A stretch of DNA of 64,000 bases from NCBI RefSeq assembly GCF_003325355.1, contig NZ_CP030850.1, forward strand, positions 5,077,501 to 5,141,500, given 5' to 3'. Under the pieces are notes generated by a model, which did not search any database, had not been told where the DNA came from, and saw nothing but the letters and a program-made list of their open reading frames with translations. The DNA is from Runella rosea (GTDB taxonomy: Bacteria > Bacteroidota > Bacteroidia > Cytophagales > Spirosomataceae). Shown here piece by piece: positions 26,281 through 34,950 of the stretch. Both the position numbers and the translations under genes were made by a program. Numbering within the stretch: the first letter of the stretch is position 1; each line of letters starts with the position of its first letter.

Positions 26281-26907
26281 TTATTGGGCAGGCTTATAAT
26301 CGCCAACGTTGATAACTTTGTCACAAAAATCGTATTCTGCAGGAACGTTGGAGCAGAGTAACAACAGTTGGCTGGGGGCTAAACGCTGTACTTCTTCGCG
26401 GTACCACGCCGACCATTTGGCGTCAAGGTTGGAGGTGGGTTCATCCAGCATCACTACGGGTACATCGGAATAAAAGGCCAATGCCAATTTGAGGCGTTGC
26501 TTCATTCCCGAAGAAAAATACTTGATAGCTTTGGATTTTGAGGCGTCCAATTCAAGACGTTGGAGGATTTCTTGGTTGGCAATTCCCGCTTTGAATGGCT
26601 TAAAGCCCGCATGGAAGTTGAGTAGTTCGACTAGACTGAATTCTTCAATTAGTTCGAGATAAGGAGCCGCGAGTACGATTTGGCGGTACCAATCGTCTTC
26701 GTCGATGATTTTATTTGATAATTGGTACGTTATTTTTCCTTCAGTAAGGGGCATTACGCCCGAAATGACTTGGAGTAGGGTAGATTTTCCGCTACCGTTG
26801 GGGCCCACAAACGTATAGCTATTTCCAGCTTTGAGTTCAAGTGTGAGATTTCTGAAAATCCATTCGCGGTTAAAACGCTTCCCCAGTCCATCAATGATAA
26901 CTTGCAT
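26281..26907 (-). CDS. ABC transporter ATP-binding protein (orphan)
   Basis: This 208-residue protein is a complete small ABC ATPase. Walker A is 'GPNGSGKST' (35-43), the signature is 'YFSSGMKQRLKLALA', Walker B is 'VPVVMLDEPTSNLD', and the H-loop region is reduced ('LLLCSNVPAEYDF') with no obvious switch His. It likely hydrolyses ATP to drive transport or to regulate another complex. No permease gene is adjacent: upstream is the RhaT gene and downstream a TIM barrel, both different in role. Size and sequence resemble CcmA or short lipid-type ATPases. The substrate cannot be said. Confidence 0.85.
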   Translation of the reverse strand: MQVIIDGLGKRFNREWIFRNLTLELKAGNSYTFVGPNGSGKSTLLQVISGVMPLTEGKITYQLSNKIIDEDDWYRQIVLAAPYLELIEEFSLVELLNFHAGFKPFKAGIANQEILQRLELDASKSKAIKYFSSGMKQRLKLALAFYSDVPVVMLDEPTSNLDAKWSAWYREEVQRLAPSQLLLLCSNVPAEYDFCDKVINVGDYKPAQ

Positions 26908-26985
26908 ACTTTACCTTGTCAAAGGCGATGAGTCTAACACGAAAGTATTCAAACTCATCGCTAAAAATTTCGACAAAGTTATCAA

Positions 26986-27915
26986 CTAAAGTTTTGCTTC
27001 CGCCCACCATTGCTTAAATAACACTAAATCTTTTTTCATCGCCGTCAGCAACTCCTGAGAGCTGATGCTGAGTTTTTTAGCCCCGTTTTCGGCCCCGCCC
27101 AACGGATATTCGTAGTGCATCGTGATGGGCAACTGAATATTATATTGTTTCAGCAACTCCATGTATTTGGGCCAATTGACCACACCTTCACCCAGCGGGC
27201 AGCCTTGTTTTCCCCATTTATCGTTTTTTTTGGTCCAGAAAAAATCCTTGATGGCAATGGATTTGACGTGCGGCGCAATGAGACGAAAGCCCGTTTCCCA
27301 GGAGCCGCCTGCCTCGGCGGTGGCATGGTTGATGTCGTATTGGCACCCTATGGCATTGGATTTGATGGTTTTTAATTGTTCGTATACGTCCCAGATGGGT
27401 GCGCCGTGGTAGTTGCCTGAGTGGTTTTGGTAATGCCCAACCATGCCGTATTTTTCATTGAGTGCCGCCACGGCCTTCATTCGTTGCCCAAAGGCGGCGC
27501 TCTGGGCCGCAATATCCTGCTTCATATTGTAGGGATACCAGCCCATGCGGTAATGTTTGATGCCGAGCGATTGCGCCGTTTTTAAGATTCGCTCGCTTTG
27601 AGCATCGGCGTCCAAAATCGTTGTCACCATCAAAGGAGCTACAAGGTTATGTTTTTTGAAAGCCGCAACGGCCTTGGGTAAATCTTCTTCTACGCGCTCA
27701 GGCAATACGTGTCCTCCCGGGCGAACCGTCAAATCAATGCCGTTGAAGCCCAAACCCGCGATGGTTTCAGCGAGCTGGTCGTATCCCTCAATCCATTGAA
27801 ACATTTTGGAAAAAACATAAATTTGGGGCGCTCCTGCGGCTACGGGCGGTTTGGCTTGCAGGGTAAACGCCGCGCTGCCCGCGAGGGTTGTTCCGATAAA
27901 TTCACGACGGTTCAT
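26986..27915 (-). CDS. Xylose isomerase-like TIM barrel protein, Tat-like leader (A)
   Basis: This 309-residue protein belongs to the AP endonuclease 2 / sugar phosphate isomerase-epimerase superfamily. The leader 'MNRREFIGTTLAGSAAF' contains a twin Arg and a hydrophobic stretch, typical of Tat export. TIM-barrel segments are 'YDQLAETIAGLGFNGIDLTV', 'MVGHYQNHSGNYHG' (His-rich metal-binding strand), 'IGCQYDINHATAEAG', 'KSIAIKDFFW' and 'PITMHYEYPLGG'. It probably binds a divalent metal and acts on a sugar or inositol derivative. It follows in the same direction as another such gene 42 bases upstream at 27958, so the two form a small operon. Confidence 0.85.
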   Translation of the reverse strand: MNRREFIGTTLAGSAAFTLQAKPPVAAGAPQIYVFSKMFQWIEGYDQLAETIAGLGFNGIDLTVRPGGHVLPERVEEDLPKAVAAFKKHNLVAPLMVTTILDADAQSERILKTAQSLGIKHYRMGWYPYNMKQDIAAQSAAFGQRMKAVAALNEKYGMVGHYQNHSGNYHGAPIWDVYEQLKTIKSNAIGCQYDINHATAEAGGSWETGFRLIAPHVKSIAIKDFFWTKKNDKWGKQGCPLGEGVVNWPKYMELLKQYNIQLPITMHYEYPLGGAENGAKKLSISSQELLTAMKKDLVLFKQWWAEAKL

Positions 27916-27957
27916 AAGGGTGATACCTGTTTTGGGTGAGTCAATGATTGAGAATAA

Positions 27958-28815
27958 TTAACCAAAAATTTTCTTTGCGTAGCCGACATTCTGCGGATAG
28001 GTTTCGTCTACGCTTTTGCCTTTGGGCTGCGACCACTCAATCTGCGCCCAACCTTTGTAGCCTGATTCATCCAGCAAACCTTTGATGCGGGGCCAGTCCA
28101 TAGAGCCTTGTCCGAGCAAAAACTCGTTGTCTTTCAAGTGGATTTCGCAAATCAATTTACGCTTGCCCAGCAAAGGGATTTCTTTGTAAATATCGTAACC
28201 AGCATCGGCTGAGTTGCGCGGGTCATAATAGACCTGTAGATTGGGAGAGCCTACGGCTTCAATGATTTCAATGTGCTCTTCCGCACTTAAATAAGACTCA
28301 ATACCTAAGATAACGCCCTGTTTTTCAGCTTTGGGAGCAAGCTGCTTCAGCCGTTCTGTGACCACTTTTTTGCCCGCATCGTCTTTGCGCAGATCACCGT
28401 TTCCAAAGAAGGCCAGAAGGATAACGTGGGTACCCATTGCTTTGGCAGCATCAATACTTTCGCTGACCCATTCCACCGTTTTTGCTTCGGATTTGAGCGG
28501 TACCTCGTTGAGCATTCCGATGGCTAAACTGGCAATTTTTACCCCTGTACGCTGAGAAGCGGCGAGAATGGCCTGCCGATTTTCGGGGCGCGACAAGTAG
28601 CTGAGGTCAGATTTAGAATTATAACTTACCTGTACGCCTTCTAAGCCTATTTTCTTGGCGTAGTCAAATGCTGCGGGATTGCAGTTGAGGCGCAACGACC
28701 AGTCGCAGGCGCCGATTTGATAATTGCTGCTGTTCGTCATGCTGAAAGCAGCTCCGGCACTCAGCATGGTAGTCGTCAATACAGAAAGTTGAGAGATGGC
28801 TTCACGGCGGTTCAT
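27958..28815 (-). CDS. Xylose isomerase-like TIM barrel protein, exported (B)
   Basis: This 285-residue protein starts at ATG 28815; a TTG four codons upstream is less likely. The leader 'MNRREAISQLSVLTTTML' is twin-Arg-like, followed by a mature TIM barrel: 'LRLNCNPAAFDYAKKIGLEGVQVSY', 'GVILGIESYLSAEEHIEII', 'LQVYYDPRNSADAGYD', 'LICEIHLKDNEFLLGQGSMDW' and 'GWAQIEWSQP'. These correspond to metal-binding Glu, Asp and His positions of sugar isomerase/epimerase relatives. It is 42 bases upstream of the related gene at 26986. Substrate is unknown; the context is sugar uptake (RhaT) and oxidation (Gfo/Idh/MocA). Confidence 0.85.
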   Translation of the reverse strand: MNRREAISQLSVLTTTMLSAGAAFSMTNSSNYQIGACDWSLRLNCNPAAFDYAKKIGLEGVQVSYNSKSDLSYLSRPENRQAILAASQRTGVKIASLAIGMLNEVPLKSEAKTVEWVSESIDAAKAMGTHVILLAFFGNGDLRKDDAGKKVVTERLKQLAPKAEKQGVILGIESYLSAEEHIEIIEAVGSPNLQVYYDPRNSADAGYDIYKEIPLLGKRKLICEIHLKDNEFLLGQGSMDWPRIKGLLDESGYKGWAQIEWSQPKGKSVDETYPQNVGYAKKIFG

Positions 28816-28998
28816 TGCATCAAACAATTAGTGGTGAACTCATTTCTGATAAAACGTAAGTTTGTTGGAAAAATACTGTTAAAGGGCTATTTTTACTTTA
28901 AAATCTCCTGCTGTATATTTTGCCATACTAACCGCTCAGTGATTTAAAAACATCAATTTTATTTTTGACCGTTAGAATGACAGGATTAGGATGTGCCA

Positions 28999-31110
28999 AT
29001 GAACCAACGAACCACTACAAATTTTTTTGACACAAAAATTGAGTTTTTGAAAGGCGTAGGCCCCCAACGGGCGGTTACGCTCAACAAAGAACTCAATATT
29101 TTTACCTTTGGTGATTTAATCCAATATTACCCGTTTCGGCACGAAGACCGCAGTCGTTTTCATCGTATCAACGAGCTAACGGAAGAACTGACGGCGGTGC
29201 AGCTCAAAGGCCGTATTCGGAGTATGGTCGTGGTAGGAGAGGGATACAAACGCCGCCTCACCGTCGAATTTACGGACGGTACGGGCGTGGTAGAATTTGT
29301 GTATTTTCAAAGCATTGATTGGCACCTCAAGCATTTTAAAGAGGGCGGTGAGTACATTGCGTATGGCAAGCCCCAACGCTACGGGCAGCGCTTCAATTTT
29401 AGCCATCCCGAAATTGAGACCATCAACCCCGAAAACGAAAACGGCGGTTATTTTCAACCCGTCTATAACCTGACCGAAACTCTTCGCAAAAAACACCTCG
29501 ACAGTCGCTTTTTGAGTAAAGTAATGCGGACGCTGCTAGAGCAAGCCACGCCGCATTTCAAGGAAACGCTGCCCGAAGAATTGGTGCGTAAATTCAGGCT
29601 GTTTTCCAAAACCGATGCCATGTGGAACATCCACCTGCCCGAGAGCGAAGCGGCACTGAATCAGGCATTGCGGCGGCTCAAATTTGAGGAGCTGTTTTAC
29701 AATCAGTTACGGTTGATAAAAAATAAAATTCTTCACAAGACCGAGTATCCCGGACAGATTTTTACGAATCTCGATTTGGTGAAGAAATTTTATACGGAAG
29801 GAAGCATGCCCTTTGAACTGACCAACGCTCAAAAACGGGTATTGCGCGAAATCCACGACGACCTCAAAACGGGAAAACACATGAACCGCCTGTTGCAGGG
29901 AGACGTGGGCAGCGGCAAAACCATTGTGGCGTTTATTGCTATGTTGATGGCCATTGGCAACGGCGCACAGACCTGTATCATGGCACCCACCGAAATTCTG
30001 GCCGACCAGCATTATCGGGGTCTGAAAGGGTTTGCAGAAGCGCTTGGGCTCAAAATAGCGTTGCTGACGGGCTCTACCACCAAAAAAGGGCGAAAGCTGA
30101 TTTTTCCCGATTTAGCGGAAGGAAATATTCATATCATTGTGGGGACGCACGCTTTGCTCGAAGACCCCGTTCAGTTTAAGAACCTTGGGCTTTGTATCAT
30201 TGATGAGCAACACCGATTCGGCGTGGCTCAACGTGCTAAATTGTGGGCCAAAAATCCTACAATTCCGCCGCATATATTGGTCATGACGGCCACGCCCATT
30301 CCGCGCACCTTGGCCATGACGCTCTACGGAGATTTGGATGTGAGCATCATCGACGAGCTACCTGCCGGACGAAAACCCATCAAAACAGTACATCGCTACG
30401 ACCAGCATCGCCTGAATGTGTTTAGTTTTTTGCGCGACGAAATCAAGAAAGGTCGGCAGGTGTACATGGTGTATCCGCTCATTGAGGAGTCGGAAAAACT
30501 GGATTATAAAGACCTCATGGACGGCTATGAGAGCGTTAGTCGGGCGTTCCCAGAATACCACGTTAGCATCGTGCACGGTAAAATGCTAGCCTACGAGAAA
30601 GACGATGAGATGCAGCGCTTTGTGCGGGGAGAAACCCAAATCATGGTTGCCACAACGGTAATCGAAGTAGGGGTAAACGTGCCCAATGCCAGTGTAATGG
30701 TGATAGAAAGTGCCGAGCGTTTTGGGCTTTCTCAGTTGCACCAGTTGCGCGGTCGCGTAGGGCGCGGTGCGGAGCAGAGTTATTGCGTACTCATGACGGG
30801 TGTAAAGCTTAGTAAGGATACGCGCTTGCGCATTGAGACACTTTGCCAAACCAATAACGGGTTTGAAATTGCCGATGTAGACCTCAAACTCCGTGGCCCT
30901 GGCGATTTGGCTGGTACGCAACAAAGCGGTTTGCTCGACCTTTTGATTGCTGATTTGGCCAAAGACGGTGAAATATTAAAGGCGGCCCGCGCGGCGGCCG
31001 AAAGTATTCTGAACGAAGACCCCACTTTTATTCTCCCCAAAAACGAGCCCATTCGGTCGCACATTGATTCTCTCCACAAAGAATCGACCAACTGGAGTCG
31101 GATTAGTTAA
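28999..31110 (+). CDS. recG: ATP-dependent DNA helicase RecG
   Basis: This 703-residue protein is RecG, which remodels stalled replication forks and Holliday junctions. It starts at ATG 28999; GTG 28993 adds two residues only. The wedge/OB domain ('LKGRIRSMVVVGEGYKRR') lies at about 65-170. The helicase core has Walker A 'GDVGSGKT' (301-308), 'IIDEQHRFG', 'VMTATPIPRT', 'VATTVIEVGVNVPNA' and 'QLHQLRGRVGRGAEQSYC'. Length matches the family. The next gene on the same strand is a UvrD-type helicase; the gap is 127 bases, with a promoter-like element. Confidence 0.97.
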   Translation: MNQRTTTNFFDTKIEFLKGVGPQRAVTLNKELNIFTFGDLIQYYPFRHEDRSRFHRINELTEELTAVQLKGRIRSMVVVGEGYKRRLTVEFTDGTGVVEFVYFQSIDWHLKHFKEGGEYIAYGKPQRYGQRFNFSHPEIETINPENENGGYFQPVYNLTETLRKKHLDSRFLSKVMRTLLEQATPHFKETLPEELVRKFRLFSKTDAMWNIHLPESEAALNQALRRLKFEELFYNQLRLIKNKILHKTEYPGQIFTNLDLVKKFYTEGSMPFELTNAQKRVLREIHDDLKTGKHMNRLLQGDVGSGKTIVAFIAMLMAIGNGAQTCIMAPTEILADQHYRGLKGFAEALGLKIALLTGSTTKKGRKLIFPDLAEGNIHIIVGTHALLEDPVQFKNLGLCIIDEQHRFGVAQRAKLWAKNPTIPPHILVMTATPIPRTLAMTLYGDLDVSIIDELPAGRKPIKTVHRYDQHRLNVFSFLRDEIKKGRQVYMVYPLIEESEKLDYKDLMDGYESVSRAFPEYHVSIVHGKMLAYEKDDEMQRFVRGETQIMVATTVIEVGVNVPNASVMVIESAERFGLSQLHQLRGRVGRGAEQSYCVLMTGVKLSKDTRLRIETLCQTNNGFEIADVDLKLRGPGDLAGTQQSGLLDLLIADLAKDGEILKAARAAAESILNEDPTFILPKNEPIRSHIDSLHKESTNWSRIS

Positions 31111-31197
31111 TACTGGCGATTGTCCGCCAATTCACGGTCTTTCCATAAAACCGATAGAATCATGGGTGATGCAGGCCCGAAAGAGGGCATTTTTCCC

Positions 31198-31205
31198 TAA
31201 CTTTG
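31198..31205 (+). promoter_or_regulatory. TAnnTTTG -7-like element before uvrD
   Basis: TAACTTTG matches the Bacteroidota -7 consensus, 33 bases before the UvrD ATG. No convincing -33 TTTG lies at the right distance, so the call is tentative. Confidence 0.35.
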
Positions 31206-31237
31206 TTCTTTGTTTTCATAAAATTGATTCTTTTCCA

Positions 31238-33574
31238 ATGACAGGTTATTTAAGCGGGTTGAACGAACCACAGGCGCAGGCCGTTACGCACGGTGAAGGG
31301 CCTTTGATGATTATTGCGGGAGCGGGTTCGGGAAAAACGCGTGTATTGACACTTCGGATTGCACACCTTATCGAGAATGGCGTTGACCCATTTCGGATTT
31401 TGTCGTTGACTTTTACCAACAAAGCGGCGGGCGAAATGCGCGACCGGATTGAGAAAGTGGTTGGTTTTGAGGCGCGTAATATTTGGATGGGTACTTTTCA
31501 CGCCGTCTTTGCCAAAATCTTGCGCATCGAAGCGCGCTATCTGGGCTATACCTCCGATTTCTCCATTTATGACACCGACGATTCAAAATCGCTTATCAAA
31601 AGCATCGTAAAAGAGCTGAATCTGGACGATAAAACCTACAAACCAAACGTCGTTTTTAACCGTATTTCGGGGGCAAAAAACAACCTCATTTCGGCCGATG
31701 ATTACCTGGCCAATAAACTTTTCAGGGCCGATGACGAAGCCGCCAAGCTCCCCGAAATCGGACGATTGTATAAGGCGTACACTACGCGTTGCTTTCAGGC
31801 CAATGCCATGGATTTTGACGATTTGTTGTACAATACCAATGTGCTGTTTCGTGATTTTCCTGAGGTTTTAAATAAATACCAACACAAATTTCAGTACGTT
31901 TTGGTGGATGAGTTTCAGGATACCAACGTGGCTCAGTATCTCATTACCAGAAAGTTAGCGGCAGTGCATCGCAACATTGCCGTAGTGGGCGACGATGCCC
32001 AAAGTATCTACGCCTTTCGCGGAGCCAATATTCAGAATATCCTCAATTTTGAGAAAGACTTTCCCGAAGTAAAAGTGGTCAAGTTGGAGCAAAACTACCG
32101 CTCTACCCAAACCATCGTCAACGCGGCTAATTCGGTCATTGCCCGCAATAAAGCGCAGTTGAAGAAAAATGTTTTTACGGCCAATGAAGAAGGCGGCTTG
32201 ATTGAGGTAGTAAAGGCGAGTTCAGACAATGAAGAAGGGCGCTTGATTGCGTCGGCGATTTTTGAAGAAAAAGTAAACAAAGGGCTGCGCAATACTGATT
32301 TTGCGATTTTGTACCGCACCAATGCCCAATCGCGGTCGTTTGAGGAGGCATTGCGTCGGCAGAATATAAAGTACCGTATCATCGGCGGGCTTTCCTTTTA
32401 TCAACGAAAAGAAATCAAGGATTTGCTGGCGTATTTACGGTTTGTGGTAAATCAAAGCGACGAAGAAGCCTTTAAACGAATCATCAATTTGCCCAAACGC
32501 GGGATTGGCGATACGACCGTGGCTAAAATCGCGGTGACGGCCGCCGAAAACCAAGTGCCAGTCTGGGAGGTGGTTTCCAACATCACCAAGTACATCTCGG
32601 GACGTGCTACTCTGCCGATTGAAAGTTTTGCGATTCTTATCAAGAGTTTTAAACTGTTGATTGAGGAAGGTAAAGACGCTTATACCGTTGCAGCACACGT
32701 GGCCAAGACGTCGGGCATTTTGAAGGAATTGTATGAAGACAAAACCGTGGAAGGCTTAAGCCGGTACGAAAACGTGCAAGAATTGCTGAATGCCATCAAA
32801 GAATTTGTGGATAATGTTGAAAATGAGGACAAAACCATCAGCTCGTTTTTACAAACTGTTTCGTTGCTGACCAATGCCGATGAATCTGACGATGGTGATA
32901 CCGACCGCGTAACGCTCATGACGATTCACGGAGCCAAAGGCTTAGAGTTTAAAAATGTATACGTGGTAGGATTGGAAGAAGGACTTTTTCCGAGCCAAAT
33001 GATGCTCGAAAAGCGCGAAGATTTGGAAGAAGAACGGCGGCTGTTTTACGTTGCTATCACCCGCGCCGAAAACAAGCTTACCTTTTCCTACGCTGAAAGC
33101 CGCTACAATTGGGGCCGATTGAACATGTGCGAGCCGAGCCGTTTTCTGTACGAAGTCGATCAACGCTTTTTGACTACTTCCAAAGGTCGCCGTTCAGGAG
33201 GCTTTGACGAATATCGCAACAACGTAGAGCCGACGGCCATGAATTTTATTCGGAAACCTTCACCAACAACCCCTGGCAGTGTGCAAAAGCCCACGAGTGA
33301 AGGAAGCCCGACCACGCCCGCAAGTCGATTGGCTAGCGGCCAACGTCCCTCTACGCAGGCAACGAGTGTGCCTCAGTCGGCCTCTACCGACTTTGTAGCA
33401 AGCGATACTTCAACCTTGGAAGAAGGCAATCGGGTAGAACACCCCAAGTTTGGTAAAGGAACGGTAAAGAAAATGGACATCAACGGCACCGACCGAAAAG
33501 CCGTGATTCAGTTTGATACCGTCGGCGAAAAGACGCTGTTGCTGAGTTTTGCGAAACTGCGGATTTTGAGGTAG
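31238..33574 (+). CDS. UvrD/PcrA-type DNA helicase
   Basis: This 778-residue superfamily 1A helicase starts at ATG 31238. An extra 58 codons upstream overlap recG and lack family sequence. Motifs are 'LNEPQAQAV' (Q motif, 8-16), Walker A 'GAGSGKT' (28-34), 'LTFTNKAAGEM', 'VLVDEFQDTN', 'VVGDDAQSIYAFRGA', 'LEQNYRST', 'MTIHGAKGLEF' and 'RRLFYVAITRAENKL'. The C-terminus has a low-complexity Ser/Thr/Pro linker (about 670-730) and ends in a Tudor-like module ('GNRVEHPKFGKGTVKKMD') that in PcrA binds RNA polymerase. It should act in nucleotide excision repair and replication conflict resolution. Confidence 0.95.
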   Translation: MTGYLSGLNEPQAQAVTHGEGPLMIIAGAGSGKTRVLTLRIAHLIENGVDPFRILSLTFTNKAAGEMRDRIEKVVGFEARNIWMGTFHAVFAKILRIEARYLGYTSDFSIYDTDDSKSLIKSIVKELNLDDKTYKPNVVFNRISGAKNNLISADDYLANKLFRADDEAAKLPEIGRLYKAYTTRCFQANAMDFDDLLYNTNVLFRDFPEVLNKYQHKFQYVLVDEFQDTNVAQYLITRKLAAVHRNIAVVGDDAQSIYAFRGANIQNILNFEKDFPEVKVVKLEQNYRSTQTIVNAANSVIARNKAQLKKNVFTANEEGGLIEVVKASSDNEEGRLIASAIFEEKVNKGLRNTDFAILYRTNAQSRSFEEALRRQNIKYRIIGGLSFYQRKEIKDLLAYLRFVVNQSDEEAFKRIINLPKRGIGDTTVAKIAVTAAENQVPVWEVVSNITKYISGRATLPIESFAILIKSFKLLIEEGKDAYTVAAHVAKTSGILKELYEDKTVEGLSRYENVQELLNAIKEFVDNVENEDKTISSFLQTVSLLTNADESDDGDTDRVTLMTIHGAKGLEFKNVYVVGLEEGLFPSQMMLEKREDLEEERRLFYVAITRAENKLTFSYAESRYNWGRLNMCEPSRFLYEVDQRFLTTSKGRRSGGFDEYRNNVEPTAMNFIRKPSPTTPGSVQKPTSEGSPTTPASRLASGQRPSTQATSVPQSASTDFVASDTSTLEEGNRVEHPKFGKGTVKKMDINGTDRKAVIQFDTVGEKTLLLSFAKLRILR

Positions 33575-33594
33575 TTGACTGTTAACTACCTCAA
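33566..33594. terminator. Hairpin overlapping the stops of uvrD and ruvA
   Basis: TTGAGGTAGTT (33566-33576) pairs perfectly with 33584-33594 across GACTGTT. It spans the stop codons of the convergent uvrD and ruvA genes (gap 11 bases), so one compact hairpin serves both ends. Confidence 0.65.
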
Positions 33595-34176
33595 TGCCAG
33601 TTTAATCAATTGCTCAACTGTAATGTGGTCGCCTTCGCGTTTGAGAATAGTATCTACGCTCTTTTCGGCGGTAGGTTTGGGAATACCGAGCATCGTTAAG
33701 GCCGCAATCGCTTCGCTCCTTACTTGACTGTTGGCCGTAATAAAGATATTGGGTTGGGTCGCAATAATGCCTTCTTTCTTGATTTTATCTTTCAAGTCAA
33801 TGATGACCCGTTGCGCTGTTTTACCACCAATTCCCTTAATGGTTTGAATCAGTTTTACGTCTTCGTTGACGATAGCCGTTTTGATTTCGGAGGCCGATAA
33901 AGACGAAAGCATAATCAGTGCGGTAGCCGAACCTACGCCCGACACACTGATTAAATCCAAAAATAAAATCTTCTCGGTTGGCTCGGCAAAACCATAAAGT
34001 ACGTGAGAATCTTCTCGAATTTGCTGATAGGTGATTACCTTACACACTTCCCCAGGATTGGGCAGTGCCGCATAGGTTTGCAGAGAAATTTTTACTTCAT
34101 AACCAACCCCGCCTACATCCATGATGATATAAGCGGGGTCTTTATGAGCAAGTTTGCCGTTTAAGTATGCAATCAT
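33586..34176 (-). CDS. ruvA: Holliday junction branch migration protein RuvA
   Basis: This 196-residue protein matches RuvA in length and layout. The N-terminal OB-fold (about 1-63) includes 'MIAYLNGKLAHKDPAYIIMDVGGVGYEV'-type strands. Two helix-hairpin-helix motifs follow ('LISVSGVGSATALIMLSSL' and 'IKGIGGKTAQRVIIDLKDKI'). The flexible C-terminal domain III ('SEAIAALTMLGIPKPTAEKSVDTIL') contacts RuvB. It recognises four-way junctions as part of RuvAB. ruvB is not adjacent here. Confidence 0.97.
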   Translation of the reverse strand: MIAYLNGKLAHKDPAYIIMDVGGVGYEVKISLQTYAALPNPGEVCKVITYQQIREDSHVLYGFAEPTEKILFLDLISVSGVGSATALIMLSSLSASEIKTAIVNEDVKLIQTIKGIGGKTAQRVIIDLKDKIKKEGIIATQPNIFITANSQVRSEAIAALTMLGIPKPTAEKSVDTILKREGDHITVEQLIKLALR

Positions 34177-34192
34177 TTTAAGTAGTCAGTTG

Positions 34193-34246
34193 GCAGTTTA
34201 CAGTAGGTAGTAAAAAAAATAAATCTTACTTCCTACTGTAAACTGC
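34193..34246. terminator. Hairpin between ruvA and the Dabb gene
   Basis: GCAGTTTACAGTAGG (34193-34207) pairs perfectly with 34232-34246 over an A/T-rich loop. It sits upstream of ruvA and just past the stop of the next minus-strand gene, so it may end that transcript. Confidence 0.55.
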
Positions 34247-34249
34247 TTA

Positions 34250-34624
34250 CTATTTTTGTGTCCAGTAATCAACCACCAAGACTTTGTCGAGGTGAGGCCC
34301 CAACACTTTTCCAAACGCTTTGTGGTCAGGGTGTGGCAAATAGACCGCACGGTCGGCTTCTGAATTGAACGTCAGGAAAAAGCAATGGGTAAAACCCTGT
34401 GCTAAGCCTTCGGGGCTGTTGTTGGTTCCCCACTCATACCCTTTAATTTCTTTGATCTGGGTAGGAAGTTTGCGAAATGCATCTTCTACCGATTTGATTT
34501 GTGCAGGGGTGGCGGTATCTTTAAATTTAAACATGACCACGTGACGCAGTACTTTATCAGATTTTTGGGCCATAGCGCCAAACGCAAAAAGGGTTAAAAA
34601 TAGAGCTAAGAATTTAGTTTTCAT
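34250..34624 (-). CDS. Exported Dabb (stress-responsive A/B barrel) protein
   Basis: This 124-residue protein has a signal peptide ('KFLALFLTLFAFGAMAQ') and a dimeric alpha/beta barrel (Dabb) domain from about residue 26 to the end. Marks are 'RHVVMFKFKDTATPAQIKSVEDAF', 'KGYEWGTNNSPEGLAQGFTHCFFLTF' and 'YLPHPDHKAFGKVL'. The family is linked to stress in plants and to small-molecule binding or catalysis in bacteria. Its function here is unknown. The next gene in the same direction is a small unknown protein 52 bases upstream. Confidence 0.85.
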   Translation of the reverse strand: MKTKFLALFLTLFAFGAMAQKSDKVLRHVVMFKFKDTATPAQIKSVEDAFRKLPTQIKEIKGYEWGTNNSPEGLAQGFTHCFFLTFNSEADRAVYLPHPDHKAFGKVLGPHLDKVLVVDYWTQK

Positions 34625-34675
34625 GTAAAAGGAATTAACACAAAATGAATTGATTGAGTATAGAAACTAAAAAAA

Positions 34676-34876
34676 CTAGCCCGAACAGTTAATGCACTCA
34701 CCGCTGTCGTCGCGTACGCTGCGCTCAAATTCTCCAAGATTTTCTTTCAATTCCAGAATTTCGTCTTCCACTTCGCAGCGGTCAAATAATGATAATTCGC
34801 CCGAAGCGATTTGTTTTTCAAGGGCTTTGAGTTTCACGCGCATTTCGGAAACTTCCATGAGTGTTAAGGTAGCCAT
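34676..34876 (-). CDS. Small helical protein with terminal Cys pair, unknown
   Basis: This 66-residue protein is mostly charged helix ('EMRVKLKALEKQIASGELSL', 'CEVEDEILELKENLGEFERSV') with coiled-coil potential, and ends in 'GECINCSG', where the CxxC pair could bind metal. No signal peptide is seen, so it is likely cytoplasmic. I do not recognise a family. It is on the same strand as the Dabb gene and a lipoprotein gene, with gaps of 51 and 74 bases. Coding status is supported by its amphipathic pattern and gene spacing only. Confidence 0.55.
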   Translation of the reverse strand: MATLTLMEVSEMRVKLKALEKQIASGELSLFDRCEVEDEILELKENLGEFERSVRDDSGECINCSG

Positions 34877-34950
34877 AGTTGTCTGTTTGTGTTTAAAAGG
34901 AAATACAGTGTTTTGTTAATGCGAAAATTACTAAAAAAGTTCTGTAAAAG

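Noticed and set aside
31064..31237. 58-codon N-terminal extension of the UvrD gene
   Set aside because: It overlaps the end of recG, carries no family sequence, and a promoter-like element lies inside it.
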